DNA of 64,000 bases from Vreelandella olivaria. GTDB lineage: Bacteria; Pseudomonadota; Gammaproteobacteria; Pseudomonadales; Halomonadaceae. Location of the stretch: NCBI GenBank assembly GCA_004295565.1, contig AP019416.1, forward strand, positions 4,526,001-4,590,000, read 5' to 3'. Below the pieces are notes generated by a model. It saw only the letters and a list, made by a program, of their open reading frames with translations, made no database searches and was not told where the DNA came from. Below are positions 40,333-49,915 of the stretch, one piece after another; the stretch's first letter is position 1; every line of letters begins with the position of its first letter. The position numbers and the translations under genes were made by a program.

Positions 40333-41327
40333 ATGAAAACATTTGCACGTAGCACGCTGGCACTGGGTGTCTCACTGGCGCTGGTGAGCGCTGCCAACGC
40401 CGCTGATTTTGCTGATATGGATCCCGTTACCCTGCGCCTGGCCCACGTGGTCAATGAGCAGGATGGTTTCCATATCGCCGCCACCAAGTTTGAAGAGCTG
40501 GTGGAAGAGCGCACCGACGGCAAGGTGGATATCGAGATCTACCCCAACGCCTCACTGGGTGACGAACGCACGCTGCTGGAAGGCATGCAGATCGGAACCG
40601 TGGATATGGGCGTGATCACCAACGGCCCGGTGGCCAACTTTGTGGAAGAGATGGCGGTGTTCGAGCTGCCGTTCCTGTTCCCTCCCCGGAAGCCGCTTAC
40701 GAAGTACTCGATGGCCCGATTGGCCAGGAGCTGCTCGATAAGCTTTCCGAGGTGAACCTGAAAGGCATGGCCTACGCCGAGCGCGGTTTTCGTAACCTGA
40801 CCAACAGCGAGCGGGCGGTAAACTCGCCGGAAGACCTGGATGGCCTGCGTATCCGCGTGATGGAAAACCCGGTTTACACCGATACCTTCCGCGAGCTGGG
40901 CGCCAACGCGATCCCCATGGCGTGGACAGAAGCGCTGACCGCCATGCAGCAGGGCACCATCGACGGTCAGGAGAACCCGGTGAACGTGATCCACTCGTTC
41001 AATCTGGATGAAACCCAGAACTACATGACGCTTTCCCGGCATACCTACGCCCCGGCGATTTTTGTCATGGGTATGCCCGCCTGGAACCAACTACCAGAAA
41101 ACGCCCAGGAAGTTCTGCTAGCAGCAGCCCAGGAAGCGGCGGAGCATGAGCGCCAGGTAAACGCGGAGATGGAGAGCGAACAGCTGCAGGCCCTGCGCGA
41201 TGCGGGCATGGAGATCAACGACTCGCCGGATATGGAAGCCTTCCAGGCGGCTGTTGCGCCGGTGTACGAGAAGTATGGCGAGCAGTTCGGTGATTACCTG
41301 CCGCGCATTCAGGAGGCGCTGAAGTAA
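40333..41327 (+). CDS. dctP: TRAP transporter substrate-binding protein DctP, orphan paralogue (one frameshift)
   Basis: This protein has a signal peptide (MKTFARSTLALGVSLALVSAANA). Motifs are NASLGDERTLLEGMQIGTVDMGVITNGPVANF, then after an indel near 40685 (PFLFP) VNLKGMAYAERGFRNLTNSERAV and RELGANAIPMAWTEALTAMQQGTIDGQENP, the ligand-binding signature. Restored length is about 331 residues. It closely resembles the DctP at 44002-45039 through most of its length. No DctQ or DctM follows; instead a LysR gene and a GlcD-type dehydrogenase lie between the two paralogues. It probably feeds the permease encoded at 45-46.8 kb. Confidence 0.92.
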
Positions 41328-41353
41328 CTCGCCTGCTACAAGAGAATCGCCTG

Positions 41354-42317
41354 ATGGCTGACACCACCCATATGAAGCTGGCGAACAGACTCAATAAGAT
41401 AAATCTCAATTTACTATTGGTCTTTCACACGCTTTATTGGAAACGGAGTTTGACGCTGACCGCCGAGGCGCTCTGCCTGACGCAACCGGCGGTCAGCCAC
41501 TCGCTGAAAAAAGCTGCGCCTGTTAATGGACGACCCGCTGTTCATCAAGACACTGGACGGCATGCAGCCCACCCCGCTTGCCCGGCAGATGGATGCCGCG
41601 GTGGCCAAAGGGCTGTTCTATCTTGATCAGGCGGTTCACAGCAACAGCGAGTTCTCCCCGCCACATCGAAGCGGGAGTTTCGTGTCAGCCTGGTGGACTA
41701 TGTCAGCCAACAGTTGCAACCTGCTTATCCAGCACTGCTTGGAACACGCGCCCGATGTGTGTTTCAACATGCTCTCCACGCGCATCGCCAGCGCGGAAGG
41801 CGCCCAGCAGGTTCTGCAAGAGCACGATATTGATCTGGCGGTGGTGCAGCTCGAAACCTTGCCGCTCACCGCTCATCATGAGTACCTGTTTGACGATGTG
41901 ATTGGCTGTGTGGGCGACGCCAGCTTTCATGGCGAGGGCAGCACCATTACCCTTGAGGCGTTTTTAAACTCTCCGCAAGTGGCTTTATCCCATCGCGAGG
42001 ACAGCCCGCTGCTCATCAATGAAAAGCTGCGGGAGCTGGGGTTGGAGCGCAAAATCGTCGCCAAGACGCCCTACATCAACCCGCTGCAGGAAATATTGGC
42101 CTCCACAACGCTGCTCTGCGTGGTCACAGAGAGCGCCGCAAGGGTCATTTGCCGCAACAATAGCCTGAAGTTCTACGCCCTGCCCCTGGACGTCCCAGCG
42201 TTCAAAGTCTGCCTGTGCTGGGATGAACGCAAGGATCACGATGCGGGCATCCACTGGTTGCGGCAACTCACCAGGGAGCTGATAACACCAGCCCCCTCCG
42301 CACTGGGCGGCCTATAG
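41354..42317 (+). CDS. LysR-family regulator (frameshifts)
   Basis: The N-terminal helix-turn-helix is LNKINLNLLLVFHTLYWKRSLTLTAEALCLTQPAVSHSLKKLRLL, with an indel near 41512, then MDDPLFIKTLDGMQPTPLARQ. A second pair of compensating shifts at about 41660-41700 garbles 15 residues; the correct reading is REFRVSLVDYVSQQLQPALIQHCLEHAPDVCF. The effector domain continues with DIDLAVVQLETLPLTAHHEYLFDDVIGCV to a stop at 42317. Restored length is about 320 residues. It follows the orphan DctP after 27 bp and converges on the dehydrogenase gene. It probably controls the hydroxy-acid uptake and oxidation genes on either side. Confidence 0.88.
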
Positions 42318-42331
42318 TCAAACCGCCAAAC

Positions 42332-43723
42332 TCACTCCACCGTCACGACTTTGCCGCGGTTCAACAGCAGCTTGGGATCCAGAGCGACCTTCATGCGCTT
42401 CATTAAAGCGATCTCTTCGCTGGAGCGGGAAATGCTCAGGTAGTCGCGCTTTTCGAGCCCGATGCCGTGTTCGGCAGAGATCGAGCCGGCGTACTCTTGT
42501 AGCGGGGAGTACACCAACTGCTCGACCTGGCGGCGGCTTTGCGGGCTGTCGTCGCGCACCGTGATCATAATGTGCAGGTTGCCATCGCCAAGATGGCCGA
42601 ACACGATCATTTTTCCTGTTTGCGGAAACTGCGCCTTGAGGTTTTGCTCCAGGGTATCGACGTAAGCGTCCATATGCGGGATCGGCAGGCTGATATCGTA
42701 GGAGAACATCGGCTTCAGCTGGTGCACCAGCACTTCGATATCCTCTCTGATCGCCCAGATGCCCTGGCGCTGGGCGCCGGACTTGGCTAGCACGGCATCA
42801 GTGATCAAGTCGTCCTCCATGGCCTTTTCCAGTATCTCAGCGAAGTGTTCCGCATCCTGGGTATCATCCAAGCCCAGAGTTTCAATAATTGCGTAGAAAG
42901 GCGAGTCATCGGCCAACAGGGGCGCGTACTTGCCGCTCTCGGTGGTCACCAGCTTGTAGTGGCTATTCCACAACGCCTCGAAGGCGCTAAGGCTGTTGGC
43001 GAGCTGTTGGGAGACCCTGCGCAGCAGCTGAGTCAGGGCGTCGAAGGAGGGTACCGCCACCAGCGCGGTTTGCTCGCTGGGCATATGCGGCTGTAGCCGG
43101 AGCACGGCGCGGGTAACGATACCCAGCGTGCCTTCGCTACCGATAAAGAGCTGTTTGAGGTCGTAGCCTGCGTTGTTCTTGAGCATTTTGTTCAGCGAGC
43201 TGACCACGGTGCCGTCGCTGAGTACGGCTTCCAGCCCCAGCACTTGCTGGCGCATCATGCCGTAGCGAATGACCCGTATGCCGCCTGCATTGGTGGCGAT
43301 ATTGCCGCCAATGGTGCACGAGCCCCGGGCGCCAAGGTCAAGCGGGAACTGCATATCGATTTCCGCCGCAGCTTCCTGCACCCGCTGGAGCGTTACCCCG
43401 GCCTGAACCTGAATCGTGGAACCGACCAGATCGACCTCTTCGATCTGGTTCATCAGCTCCAGAGACACTACCAGCTCCTCGGGGCTGGCTTCACCGCCGT
43501 GCACGATGCCGGTCATGCCGCCATGGGTCACCACCAACTGGTCGGCCTGGTAGCACAGGGCCATCACTTTGCTGAGCTGGTCGGTATTGCGGGGCCTGAC
43601 AATGGCCTTGGCACGACAGGGCGCCCCGGTAAACCAGTCGACGCTACGCTGGGAAACATCGTCACCGAGCAATACGTTTTCTGGGCCGACTACCGCCACT
43701 AGATCGTTAAGCAACTTATCCAT
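42332..43723 (-). CDS. FAD-dependent 2-hydroxyacid dehydrogenase, GlcD/D-lactate dehydrogenase family
   Basis: This is an intact 463-residue flavoprotein. The FAD-binding-4 domain includes VVTHGGMTGIVHGGEASPEELVVSLELM and the pyrophosphate loop DLGARGSCTIGGNIATNAGGIRVIRYGMMR. The C-terminal FAD-oxidase domain has IVFGHLGDGNLHIMITV with its metal/substrate histidines, ISAEHGIGLEKRDYLSISRS, and the end DPKLLLNRGKVV. It oxidises a D-2-hydroxyacid, such as D-lactate, D-2-hydroxyglutarate or glycolate, to the keto acid. It lies between two nearly matching TRAP binding proteins, so the imported ligand is probably a hydroxy acid. The exact substrate is not readable. Confidence 0.9.
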   Translation of the reverse strand: MDKLLNDLVAVVGPENVLLGDDVSQRSVDWFTGAPCRAKAIVRPRNTDQLSKVMALCYQADQLVVTHGGMTGIVHGGEASPEELVVSLELMNQIEEVDLVGSTIQVQAGVTLQRVQEAAAEIDMQFPLDLGARGSCTIGGNIATNAGGIRVIRYGMMRQQVLGLEAVLSDGTVVSSLNKMLKNNAGYDLKQLFIGSEGTLGIVTRAVLRLQPHMPSEQTALVAVPSFDALTQLLRRVSQQLANSLSAFEALWNSHYKLVTTESGKYAPLLADDSPFYAIIETLGLDDTQDAEHFAEILEKAMEDDLITDAVLAKSGAQRQGIWAIREDIEVLVHQLKPMFSYDISLPIPHMDAYVDTLEQNLKAQFPQTGKMIVFGHLGDGNLHIMITVRDDSPQSRRQVEQLVYSPLQEYAGSISAEHGIGLEKRDYLSISRSSEEIALMKRMKVALDPKLLLNRGKVVTVE

Positions 43724-44001
43724 TGGTTATTCCTGTTTTAGCTGGCGTTGCCCTGGTTAGTAAGAACATGGTTAGCAAGCCATCGGCCAAGCCTTAACAT
43801 CGCTTTCCAAGGCAGTTAATCAATCGTCAATGCTTGCAGGCTATCGCTAACCCTTAAATCACTCAAGCCCAAGATCTATAAAGATTTTTTGGATTATTAT
43901 CGCGAATAGTGGAATAAAAATAAGTAATTTGCCCTGTTAGTTCGATGTGGTATAGATGAAGCCCACCAAGATAATAAGAACAGCCACCACTAGGAGATAA
44001 T

Positions 44002-45039
44002 GTGAAGAATCGCGCCCGCTTTACCGCTCACGCCGCATCCTGTTATACAAGTAAATTCAAACAGTTAAACCTAACCTTGCTATGCGCTGGCCTGTTGGGT
44101 TTACCGCTAATGGCCCAGGCAGAGGAAATTACCCCTATTAACCTGCGCTTAGCGACCGTGGTAAATACAGAAGATACTTACCATATTGCCGCCGAACGCT
44201 TTCAGCAGTTGGTTAGCGAGCAGACCGACGGCGCGGTCTCGGTCGAGATATTCCCCAACGCCTCCCTGGGCGACGAGCGCACCATTTTAGAAGGTATGCA
44301 GATCGGCACCGTCGATATGGGCGTGATCACCAACGGGCCGGTGGCCAACTTCGTTGATGAGTTCTCGGTGTTTGAGCTGCCGTTCCTCTTTCCAAACGCT
44401 GAATCCGCCTACGCCGTGCTGGACGGCGAGATCGGCCAGGAGATACTGGCCAAGTTAGAGGATGTGAACCTGAAAGGGCTGGCCTTTGCAGAGCGCGGCT
44501 TTCGCAATATCACCAATAGCCAGCACGCGATCAATGCGCCCGAGGATCTCGACGGCCTGACACTGCGGGTTATCGAGAACGAGGTCTACGTGGATACGTT
44601 CCGTGAACTCGGCGCCAATGCCGTGCCCATGGCCTGGACAGAAGCGCTGACCGCCCTGCAGCAAGGCACTATCGATGGCCAGGAGAACCCGGTTAACGCC
44701 ATCCATGCCTTTAATCTGGCGGAAACCCAGGATTACCTCACCATGACGCGGCATATCTATGCGCCAGCGATCTTCATTATGAGCTTACCCGCCTGGAACG
44801 GCCTGCAAGAGGAGGTTCAGGAGATTGTGCTTGATGCCGCCAGCGAGGCCTCTGCCTATGCCAGAGAACAAAATGCCATTATGGAAGCCGAGCAGTTAGC
44901 CGAATTGGCTGAGGCAGGCATGGAGATTAACGAGTCACCGGATATCGCCGCCTTCCAGGAAGCCGTTGCCCCGGTGTATGAGAAGTACGGCGATCAGTTC
45001 GGCGACTACCTGCAACGCATCCAGGAGGAAGTGAAGTAA
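44002..45039 (+). CDS. dctP: TRAP transporter substrate-binding protein DctP
   Basis: This is an intact 345-residue protein. An export signal (LNLTLLCAGLLGLPLMAQAEE) lies behind a somewhat long basic N-terminus. Core motifs are NASLGDERTILEGMQIGTVDMGVITNGPVANFVDEF and RELGANAVPMAWTEALTALQQGTIDGQENPVNAIHAF, with the carboxylate-binding arginine region in LTLRVIENEVYVDTF. It is the first gene of a DctPQM operon, with DctQ starting at the base after its stop. It is the close paralogue of the orphan binding protein at 40.3 kb. A hydroxy- or keto-carboxylate ligand is likely because of the neighbouring dehydrogenase. Confidence 0.95.
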   Translation: MKNRARFTAHAASCYTSKFKQLNLTLLCAGLLGLPLMAQAEEITPINLRLATVVNTEDTYHIAAERFQQLVSEQTDGAVSVEIFPNASLGDERTILEGMQIGTVDMGVITNGPVANFVDEFSVFELPFLFPNAESAYAVLDGEIGQEILAKLEDVNLKGLAFAERGFRNITNSQHAINAPEDLDGLTLRVIENEVYVDTFRELGANAVPMAWTEALTALQQGTIDGQENPVNAIHAFNLAETQDYLTMTRHIYAPAIFIMSLPAWNGLQEEVQEIVLDAASEASAYAREQNAIMEAEQLAELAEAGMEINESPDIAAFQEAVAPVYEKYGDQFGDYLQRIQEEVK

Positions 45040-45563
45040 GTGCCCACTCACACGCATCCGTTGGTAACTTGGCTACAGCGTACTGAACGTTTTCTGGACG
45101 CCCTCCTGCAGCCCGTGGTGTTTGCGGGCATGGCAGCGTTGATTGGGGTGATTACCCTGCAGATTGTCTCCCGGGTGCTGTTTACCGCCGTGGGCTGGAC
45201 TGAGGAGGTCGCCCGCTTTCTGCTGGTGTGGATCACCTTTTAGCGGGCACTTTGGCATTCCAGCGTGGTCGGCATATTGCCGTGACCTTTGTGGTCGATG
45301 CCCTACCCGACCGCCTGCGCCAAATAGCCCGGATTGCCGCCCTGCTGATTGTGCTGGCGTTTATGATCGCGCTGATCGTGATCGGCTACCGCTATATGCA
45401 GGTGCAGAGCTTTCAGAAATCCGCCTCGCTACGGCTCTCAATGACCTACGTCTACGCGGTGATGCCGATCTGCGCGGCGATAATGGCCTGGTATGCATTG
45501 GTGGATATCATCGAGCTGCTGATTAACGGCAAAACCTCCCAGCCCCAGGAGGAGTCACTATGA
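45040..45563 (+). CDS. dctQ: TRAP transporter small permease DctQ (one frameshift)
   Basis: The protein is about 174 residues with four hydrophobic segments. The start (GTG at 45040) directly abuts the dctP stop. The N-terminal part is LLQPVVFAGMAALIGVITLQIVSRVLFTAVGWTEEVARFLLVWITF; a missing base near 45238 joins to LAGTLAFQRGRHIAVTFVVDALPDRLRQIARIAAL. The helix WTEEVARFLLVW and the RGRHIAV loop are DctQ hallmarks. It overlaps the start of dctM by 4 bp. Confidence 0.92.
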
Positions 45564-46820
45564 CCCTGCTGCTGTTTGGGCTGTTCTTCCTGTTTATGCT
45601 GCTGGGCGTGCCGATCGCCTTTGCCATTGGCGCCAGCACGCTCTACGCCCTGCATCAATCCGGTGTGCCGCTGATGGTGGTCACCCAGCAGATGTTCCAG
45701 GGCATCAACTCCTTCGCCCTGGTCGCTATCCCCATGTTTATCCTCGCCGGGGATTTAATGGCCCAGGGCAAGGTAAGCGAAAAGCTGGTTAGCTTTGCCG
45801 ATTCGCTGGTCGGCTTTATGCGCGGCGGGCTGTCGGTGGTGTCGGTGATGGCGGGCATGTTCTTCGCGGCTATCTCCGGCTCTGGTGCAGCAACGACCGC
45901 CGCGGTGGGTTCCAGCCTTGTACCAGAGCTCAAGCGTAAAGGCTATGACCCGGCCTCGGCGGCCAGCTTAATTGCCGCCAGCGGCACCATCGGGGTGGTG
46001 ATTCCACCCTCGGTGCCGATGATCATCTACGCGGTGATCGCCCAGCAGTCGGTCTCCAAGCTGTTTTTAAACGGCTTTTTGCCGGGTTTGGCGATGGGGC
46101 TAGGGTTAATGGCCATCGCCATTGCTCAGGCTTATAAGCGCCAGTACCCCAAGGGTACGCCGCTGTCGCTTTCGACCATCTGGGTGACCTTTAAAGACGC
46201 CAGCTGGGGCTTGATGACGCCGGTGATTATCCTGGGGGTATCTTCTCGGGGATCTTCACACCTTCTGAGGCGGCGGTAGTGGCAGTGAACTACGCCATGC
46301 TGGTGTCGCTGTTTGTCTATCGCGACCTTAATCTGCCTCAGATTTACAAGCTGCTGATCCGCTCGGCGATGACCACCGCAGTGATTATGCTGGTGATTGC
46401 CATGTCGGCGGTGCTGAGTTGGACGCTGTCTAGCTGGCAGGTGCCTGGGGCGATTGCCCAGGCGGTGCTGTCGCTGTCTACCAACCCCTACGTGATTATG
46501 CTGCTGATCGTGGGGATTATTCTGCTCACCGGGGTATTCATTGAAACCGCCAGTGCGCTGATTATTCTTACGCCAGTGCTGCTGCCGCTGGTGCTGCAGT
46601 TGGGGATTGACCCGATCCACTTTGGTTTGATTATCGTCGTGGGGCTCTCCATCGGCATGATTACCCCTCCGGTGGCGATCAACCTCTATGTGGCGTCTTC
46701 GATCACCCAACTGCCGCTGGAGCGAATTACCCGGGCGATCATCCCTTACCTGCTGGGGCTGATCGGGGTGCTGCTACTGGTGGTTTATGTGCCGATTATG
46801 TTGGGTTGGTCGGGGGTTAA
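45560..46820 (+). CDS. dctM: TRAP transporter large permease DctM (frameshifts)
   Basis: This is a membrane protein of about 420 residues. The ATG overlaps the dctQ stop (ATGA). Motifs include IPMFILAGDLMAQGKVSEKLVSFADSLVGFMRGGLSVVSVMAGMFFAAISGSGAATTAAVG and IGVVIPPSVPMIIYAVIAQQSVSKLFLNGFLPG. An indel near 46240 breaks the frame; the second half has FIETASALIILTPVLLPLVLQLGIDPIHFGLIIVVGLSIGMITPPVAINLYVASSI. The frame runs on to 46962 only because one G is missing from the run at 46812-46816; restoring it gives the family end MLGWSGG and a TAA at 46818-46820. The AraC-type gene converges immediately. Confidence 0.92.
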
Positions 46821-46821
46821 T

Positions 46822-47863
46822 TCAGCTTCCCGCTTGGTACAACTTTCTAAACTGAGTGGGCGTCATTTCGAAGAGCTGATAAAAACAGTTCCGGAAGTGA
46901 GAAATACTGACAAAACCTGTTGCAACAGCCACCTCGGCTATAGGCTTATTGGACTGTTGTAACAGCTGCCGGGCACGGGTTAAACGCAACTCCATATAGT
47001 ATCGGGACGGGCTGGCATTCACATGATGACAAAATAGTCGCTCCAGTTGGCGCCTGGATATGTTGACCCACTTAGCAATCTCAGACATCAATAAGGGCTC
47101 TTCGATATTATTTTTCATGAGCTGCAAAGCCGTTTGTAACGCTTCAGGGAGCGTACCGTTTTGATCAACGCTGATCGTCGAGATATCCGGCGCCTCGATG
47201 GCTTTATCACAGCTCAACATCTCTTCAACAGCCCAGGCCACATCATTACCACAGTCACTTCTGACAATTTCGAGCATCATGCTTAGGGAGCTACTCGCAC
47301 CCGCACAACTTAGGCGATTACGGTCAACGATGAAACTACGCTTAGAGACAGATACATCTAGAAACTCCTCTGCCATCATTGCCCTTCCATCGGGGTGGTA
47401 GGCACATTGATAGCCACTCAATAGCCCTGCTTCGGCAAGAAAATAGGCACCATTCCATAGCCCACCCAGCACCACGCCTTGACTATCTGCCTGTTTTAAC
47501 CTCGTTCGCAGAATAGGCATGGGCTGAGGCCTTACGCAGCCCACCGCATACAATAAGCGTATCCACTTGATACTGATTAAGATCGAATGCCGATAGCGCT
47601 ACGTCCGCTTCAATGCCAATCCCTAAATCCGACAGCACGCTTCTATCTTGAGCAGCAACGACTACTACTTCATAAACAGTATTCGATGTCATCAAGTTCG
47701 TGGTAACTAATGCATCGACTGCGCCGGTGAAGGACATCATGGAGAAATGGTCTAGCAGCACGAAGGCCACCCGCTTAACCCTTACAGATGATTCCCTCGA
47801 AGTTTCTGAGTGCAGGTAAGCCATGTTTTTATTCTTTAATTTACTAATAAAACCATCTCTCAT
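46822..47863 (-). CDS. GlxA-family AraC regulator with DJ-1/PfpI domain (one frameshift)
   Basis: The N-terminal amidotransferase-like domain (VKRVAFVLLDHFSMMSFTGAVDAL, VDTLIVCGG and, after an indel near 47500, GVVLGGLWNGAYFLAEAGLLSGYQCAYHP) is a non-catalytic ligand sensor in this family. The C-terminal AraC domain has EPLLMSEIAKWVNISRRQLERLFCHHVNASPSRYYMELRLTRARQLLQ and PIAEVAVATGFVSISHFRNCFYQLFEMTPTQFR. ATG at 47863 follows GGGGAGAG at good spacing. Restored length is about 345 residues. Relatives control carnitine, betaine, arginine and similar catabolism. It stands between two TRAP operons and could control either; I favour the one at 48.3-51.2 kb, which it faces away from. Confidence 0.88.
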
Positions 47864-47891
47864 GTTCACTCTCCCCATTCAAGGGTGCCAC

Positions 47892-48053
47892 TTAGACTTT
47901 GCACGAAAACTGACTGCGCTCGGCCATGCGGCGTTAAAAAACGGCTCGTGCGCGAGTCCGATCAAAGTGCTCATTTACACCCCGTAAACTCCGCTTTTTC
48001 GCCGTTTTTTGCCTTGCCTGACCTTCGCTCGCCGACTTTTCGTACAAAGCCTA
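47892..48053. repeat. Long imperfect inverted repeat, REP/MITE-like intergenic element
   Basis: Two arms of about 50 bp pair imperfectly: TAGACTTTGCACGAAAACTG and GGCGTTAAAAAACGGC on the left match GCCGTTTTTTGCC and CTTTTCGTACAAAGCCTAG on the right, around a centre TTTACACCCCGTAAA. No gene lies in it. It sits between the AraC-type gene and a TRAP operon. Elements of this style recur in marine gammaproteobacterial genomes, from memory; copy number here cannot be tested. Confidence 0.55.
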
Positions 48054-48327
48054 GCTTTTATTTAAAACTTACCAAGATGCAAGCTCTTGGCATCACAATA
48101 CCCGCCCCGCTTTAAACAGTGCAAAAATGCGCCAAAAGGTCACTACTGCTGAAATCTGACTTACTATTTGGTCAACAAAACTAAAAAAATTAATTATCGA
48201 TATTAAAAAGTTCACTAATTATTTTCACATGTCGCCTACCAGGCAAAAAATGTCGCAAACATAACTCTTTTAGCAACGACTCCTGCCGCAAGATGAAATG
48301 CCCACCTACTCCAATGAGACATCCACA
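48054..48327. other. AT-rich intergenic region with probable dctP promoter
   Basis: No gene is visible. The stretch 48160-48290 is markedly AT-rich (AAAACTAAAAAAATTAATTAT) and probably carries the promoter and regulator sites for the downstream TRAP operon. Confidence 0.45.
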
Positions 48328-49353
48328 ATGCATAACTTAAAAAGCAAAAAATAGTGTTTGGCATTTCTCTTCTTGGCTCCCTCGCTACCATTCAACATGC
48401 ACAAGCAGACAATATCACTTTAACTTTTCATAGCGGCTTAGCTCAGTCTAGGCCTGAAGCAGCGCAGATTGATAGATTTGCTCAGTTGGTCAAAGAAAAA
48501 TCAGAGGGGGAACTGGAAGTCGAGGTCTATCATGCAGGCGCTTTAGGGTTAAAAGAAGCCGACATGCTAAGAATACTCCAGCAGGGCATGGTCGATATGG
48601 CATTGCTGTATGGCGAATATTATACCCGCGATGCACCAGCCCTGGCGTCGGTTTATGCTCAAGGCGCTATTACCGAGTCATCACAGCACACTGAGATTCT
48701 GAGCGTTATTAGAGAACTCTATGATGAAGGCTTTGCGAACTGGGACATTCAAATAGTAGGCGGCGTGGTTGCCCCTATATTTGACGTCGGTTTACACTGC
48801 AAGGAGCCGGTTAACACCCTCGAAGAACTCAAGGACAAAAGGTGCGTGTCTGGTCGAGGCACTTGGTCGATACCTTTGATTTACTGGGCATTTCTGCCCA
48901 GGTCATTCCACAAAACGATATGTATATGGCACTCCAGACAGGCGTTGTGGATTGTGCCTACTACCTATCAACCGTTGCGCCCACCGTTTCGTTACAAGAA
49001 GTGACTGAATACGAAGCGTATTTGCACCCTTGGGCAGCCTCACCATGGTTATTTGGCATCAGTGAAAAGCGCTTTCCAGCTTAAATGATAACCAGCGACA
49101 GGCATTAGAAGAAGCAGGCCAGGAAATCTGGGAAGCCACCAGTGAATCCGCCGTCGACCCAGAGCGCGAAGCGCAGGCACGTCAAGAGCGTGAGGAACTT
49201 GGCATTACCATGCTACCGGCGTTCTCTGATGAGGATCTTGACACCTTTGTAACGGCTGCTTGGAGTGCATGGCAAACCATGGCTGAAGAGTCGGGCGAAG
49301 AGGGCGAGCGTTACTACAACACGGTTACTCAAGCACTTTCAGATAATCAATAA
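48328..49353 (+). CDS. dctP: TRAP transporter substrate-binding protein DctP (frameshifts)
   Basis: ATG at 48328 reads MHNLKSKK, then one A is missing from the A run near 48350, continuing into a signal peptide (FGISLLGSLATIQHAQA). The mature part starts DNITLTFHSGLAQSRPEAAQIDRF and contains VEVYHAGALGLKEADMLRILQQGMVDMALL. An A missing near 48838 leads to KVRVWSRHLVDTFDLLGISAQVIPQNDMYMALQTGVVDCAYYL, and a T missing near 49082 leads to the helical end (EAGQEIWEATSE to YYNTVTQALSDNQ). Restored length is about 342 residues. It is clearly a different ligand class from the other binding proteins in the window. A terminator hairpin separates it from dctQ. Confidence 0.88.
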
Positions 49354-49365
49354 TTAGATAGCTAG

Positions 49366-49397
49366 AAAAGAGCCAATTTTTACATTGGCTCTTTTTT
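49366..49397 (+). terminator. Hairpin between dctP and dctQ, likely partial terminator
   Basis: AAAAGAGCCAA and TTGGCTCTTTT pair around an 8-nt loop and are followed by T residues. It lies inside the operon, where a leaky terminator lowers permease relative to binding protein. Confidence 0.7.
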
Positions 49398-49408
49398 GGA
49401 GCATAAAA

Positions 49409-49915
49409 ATGGTTGTGAACATTAACAGAGTTATTCATAAAGTGGCCTATGGCTCTTTTCTGCTTGGTGTAGCGAGCGGTGTTAGCATGACCGCACTGAT
49501 ATTCATCAGTACATTAATGCGTTATCTGGGCGGGCGCCCCTTACGCTTTTCAGATGAACTCGCCGGCCTTCTCTTCTTATCACTCACCTTTCTTTGCCTA
49601 CCTCATGTGCTTAATCAGGGACGTCATATTCGAATTGAAATACTCATCAATTTAGTACCGTTAGGTATCGCCAAGGTAATGGATTTTATTGGTGTTATAA
49701 CACTGCTTACCTTCTGCTCTATTTTTGCCTATGAGTCCTGGAATTTCATGAACTTCTCGTTTTCGCTTAATTCACGCACGGACATTAGCGGCATTCTGCT
49801 CTGGCCGTGGATGGCGATTATGCCGTTATCGATGGTGCTCTGCATGTTAGTTCAGATCACGCATGGCCTGAAGCAGCCAGCAGCCGACGCCACCTTAACA
49901 GAGGATGTCATTTAA
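49409..49915 (+). CDS. dctQ: TRAP transporter small permease DctQ
   Basis: An intact protein of about 168 residues with four hydrophobic segments. It begins MVVNINRVIHKVAYGSFLLGVASGVSMTALIFISTLMRYLGGRPLRFSDELAGLLFLSLTFLCLPHVLNQGRHIRIEILINLV, the usual DctQ pattern. The ATG at 49409 is chosen over TTG at 49385, which lies in the terminator hairpin. Its stop overlaps the dctM start (TAATG). Confidence 0.9.
   Translation: MVVNINRVIHKVAYGSFLLGVASGVSMTALIFISTLMRYLGGRPLRFSDELAGLLFLSLTFLCLPHVLNQGRHIRIEILINLVPLGIAKVMDFIGVITLLTFCSIFAYESWNFMNFSFSLNSRTDISGILLWPWMAIMPLSMVLCMLVQITHGLKQPAADATLTEDVI

Noticed and set aside
46821-46962. C-terminal extension of DctM running through the AraC-type gene
   Set aside because: It arises from one missing G near 46812. 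The family C-terminus ends at 46820, and the extension reads antisense through a helix-turn-helix.
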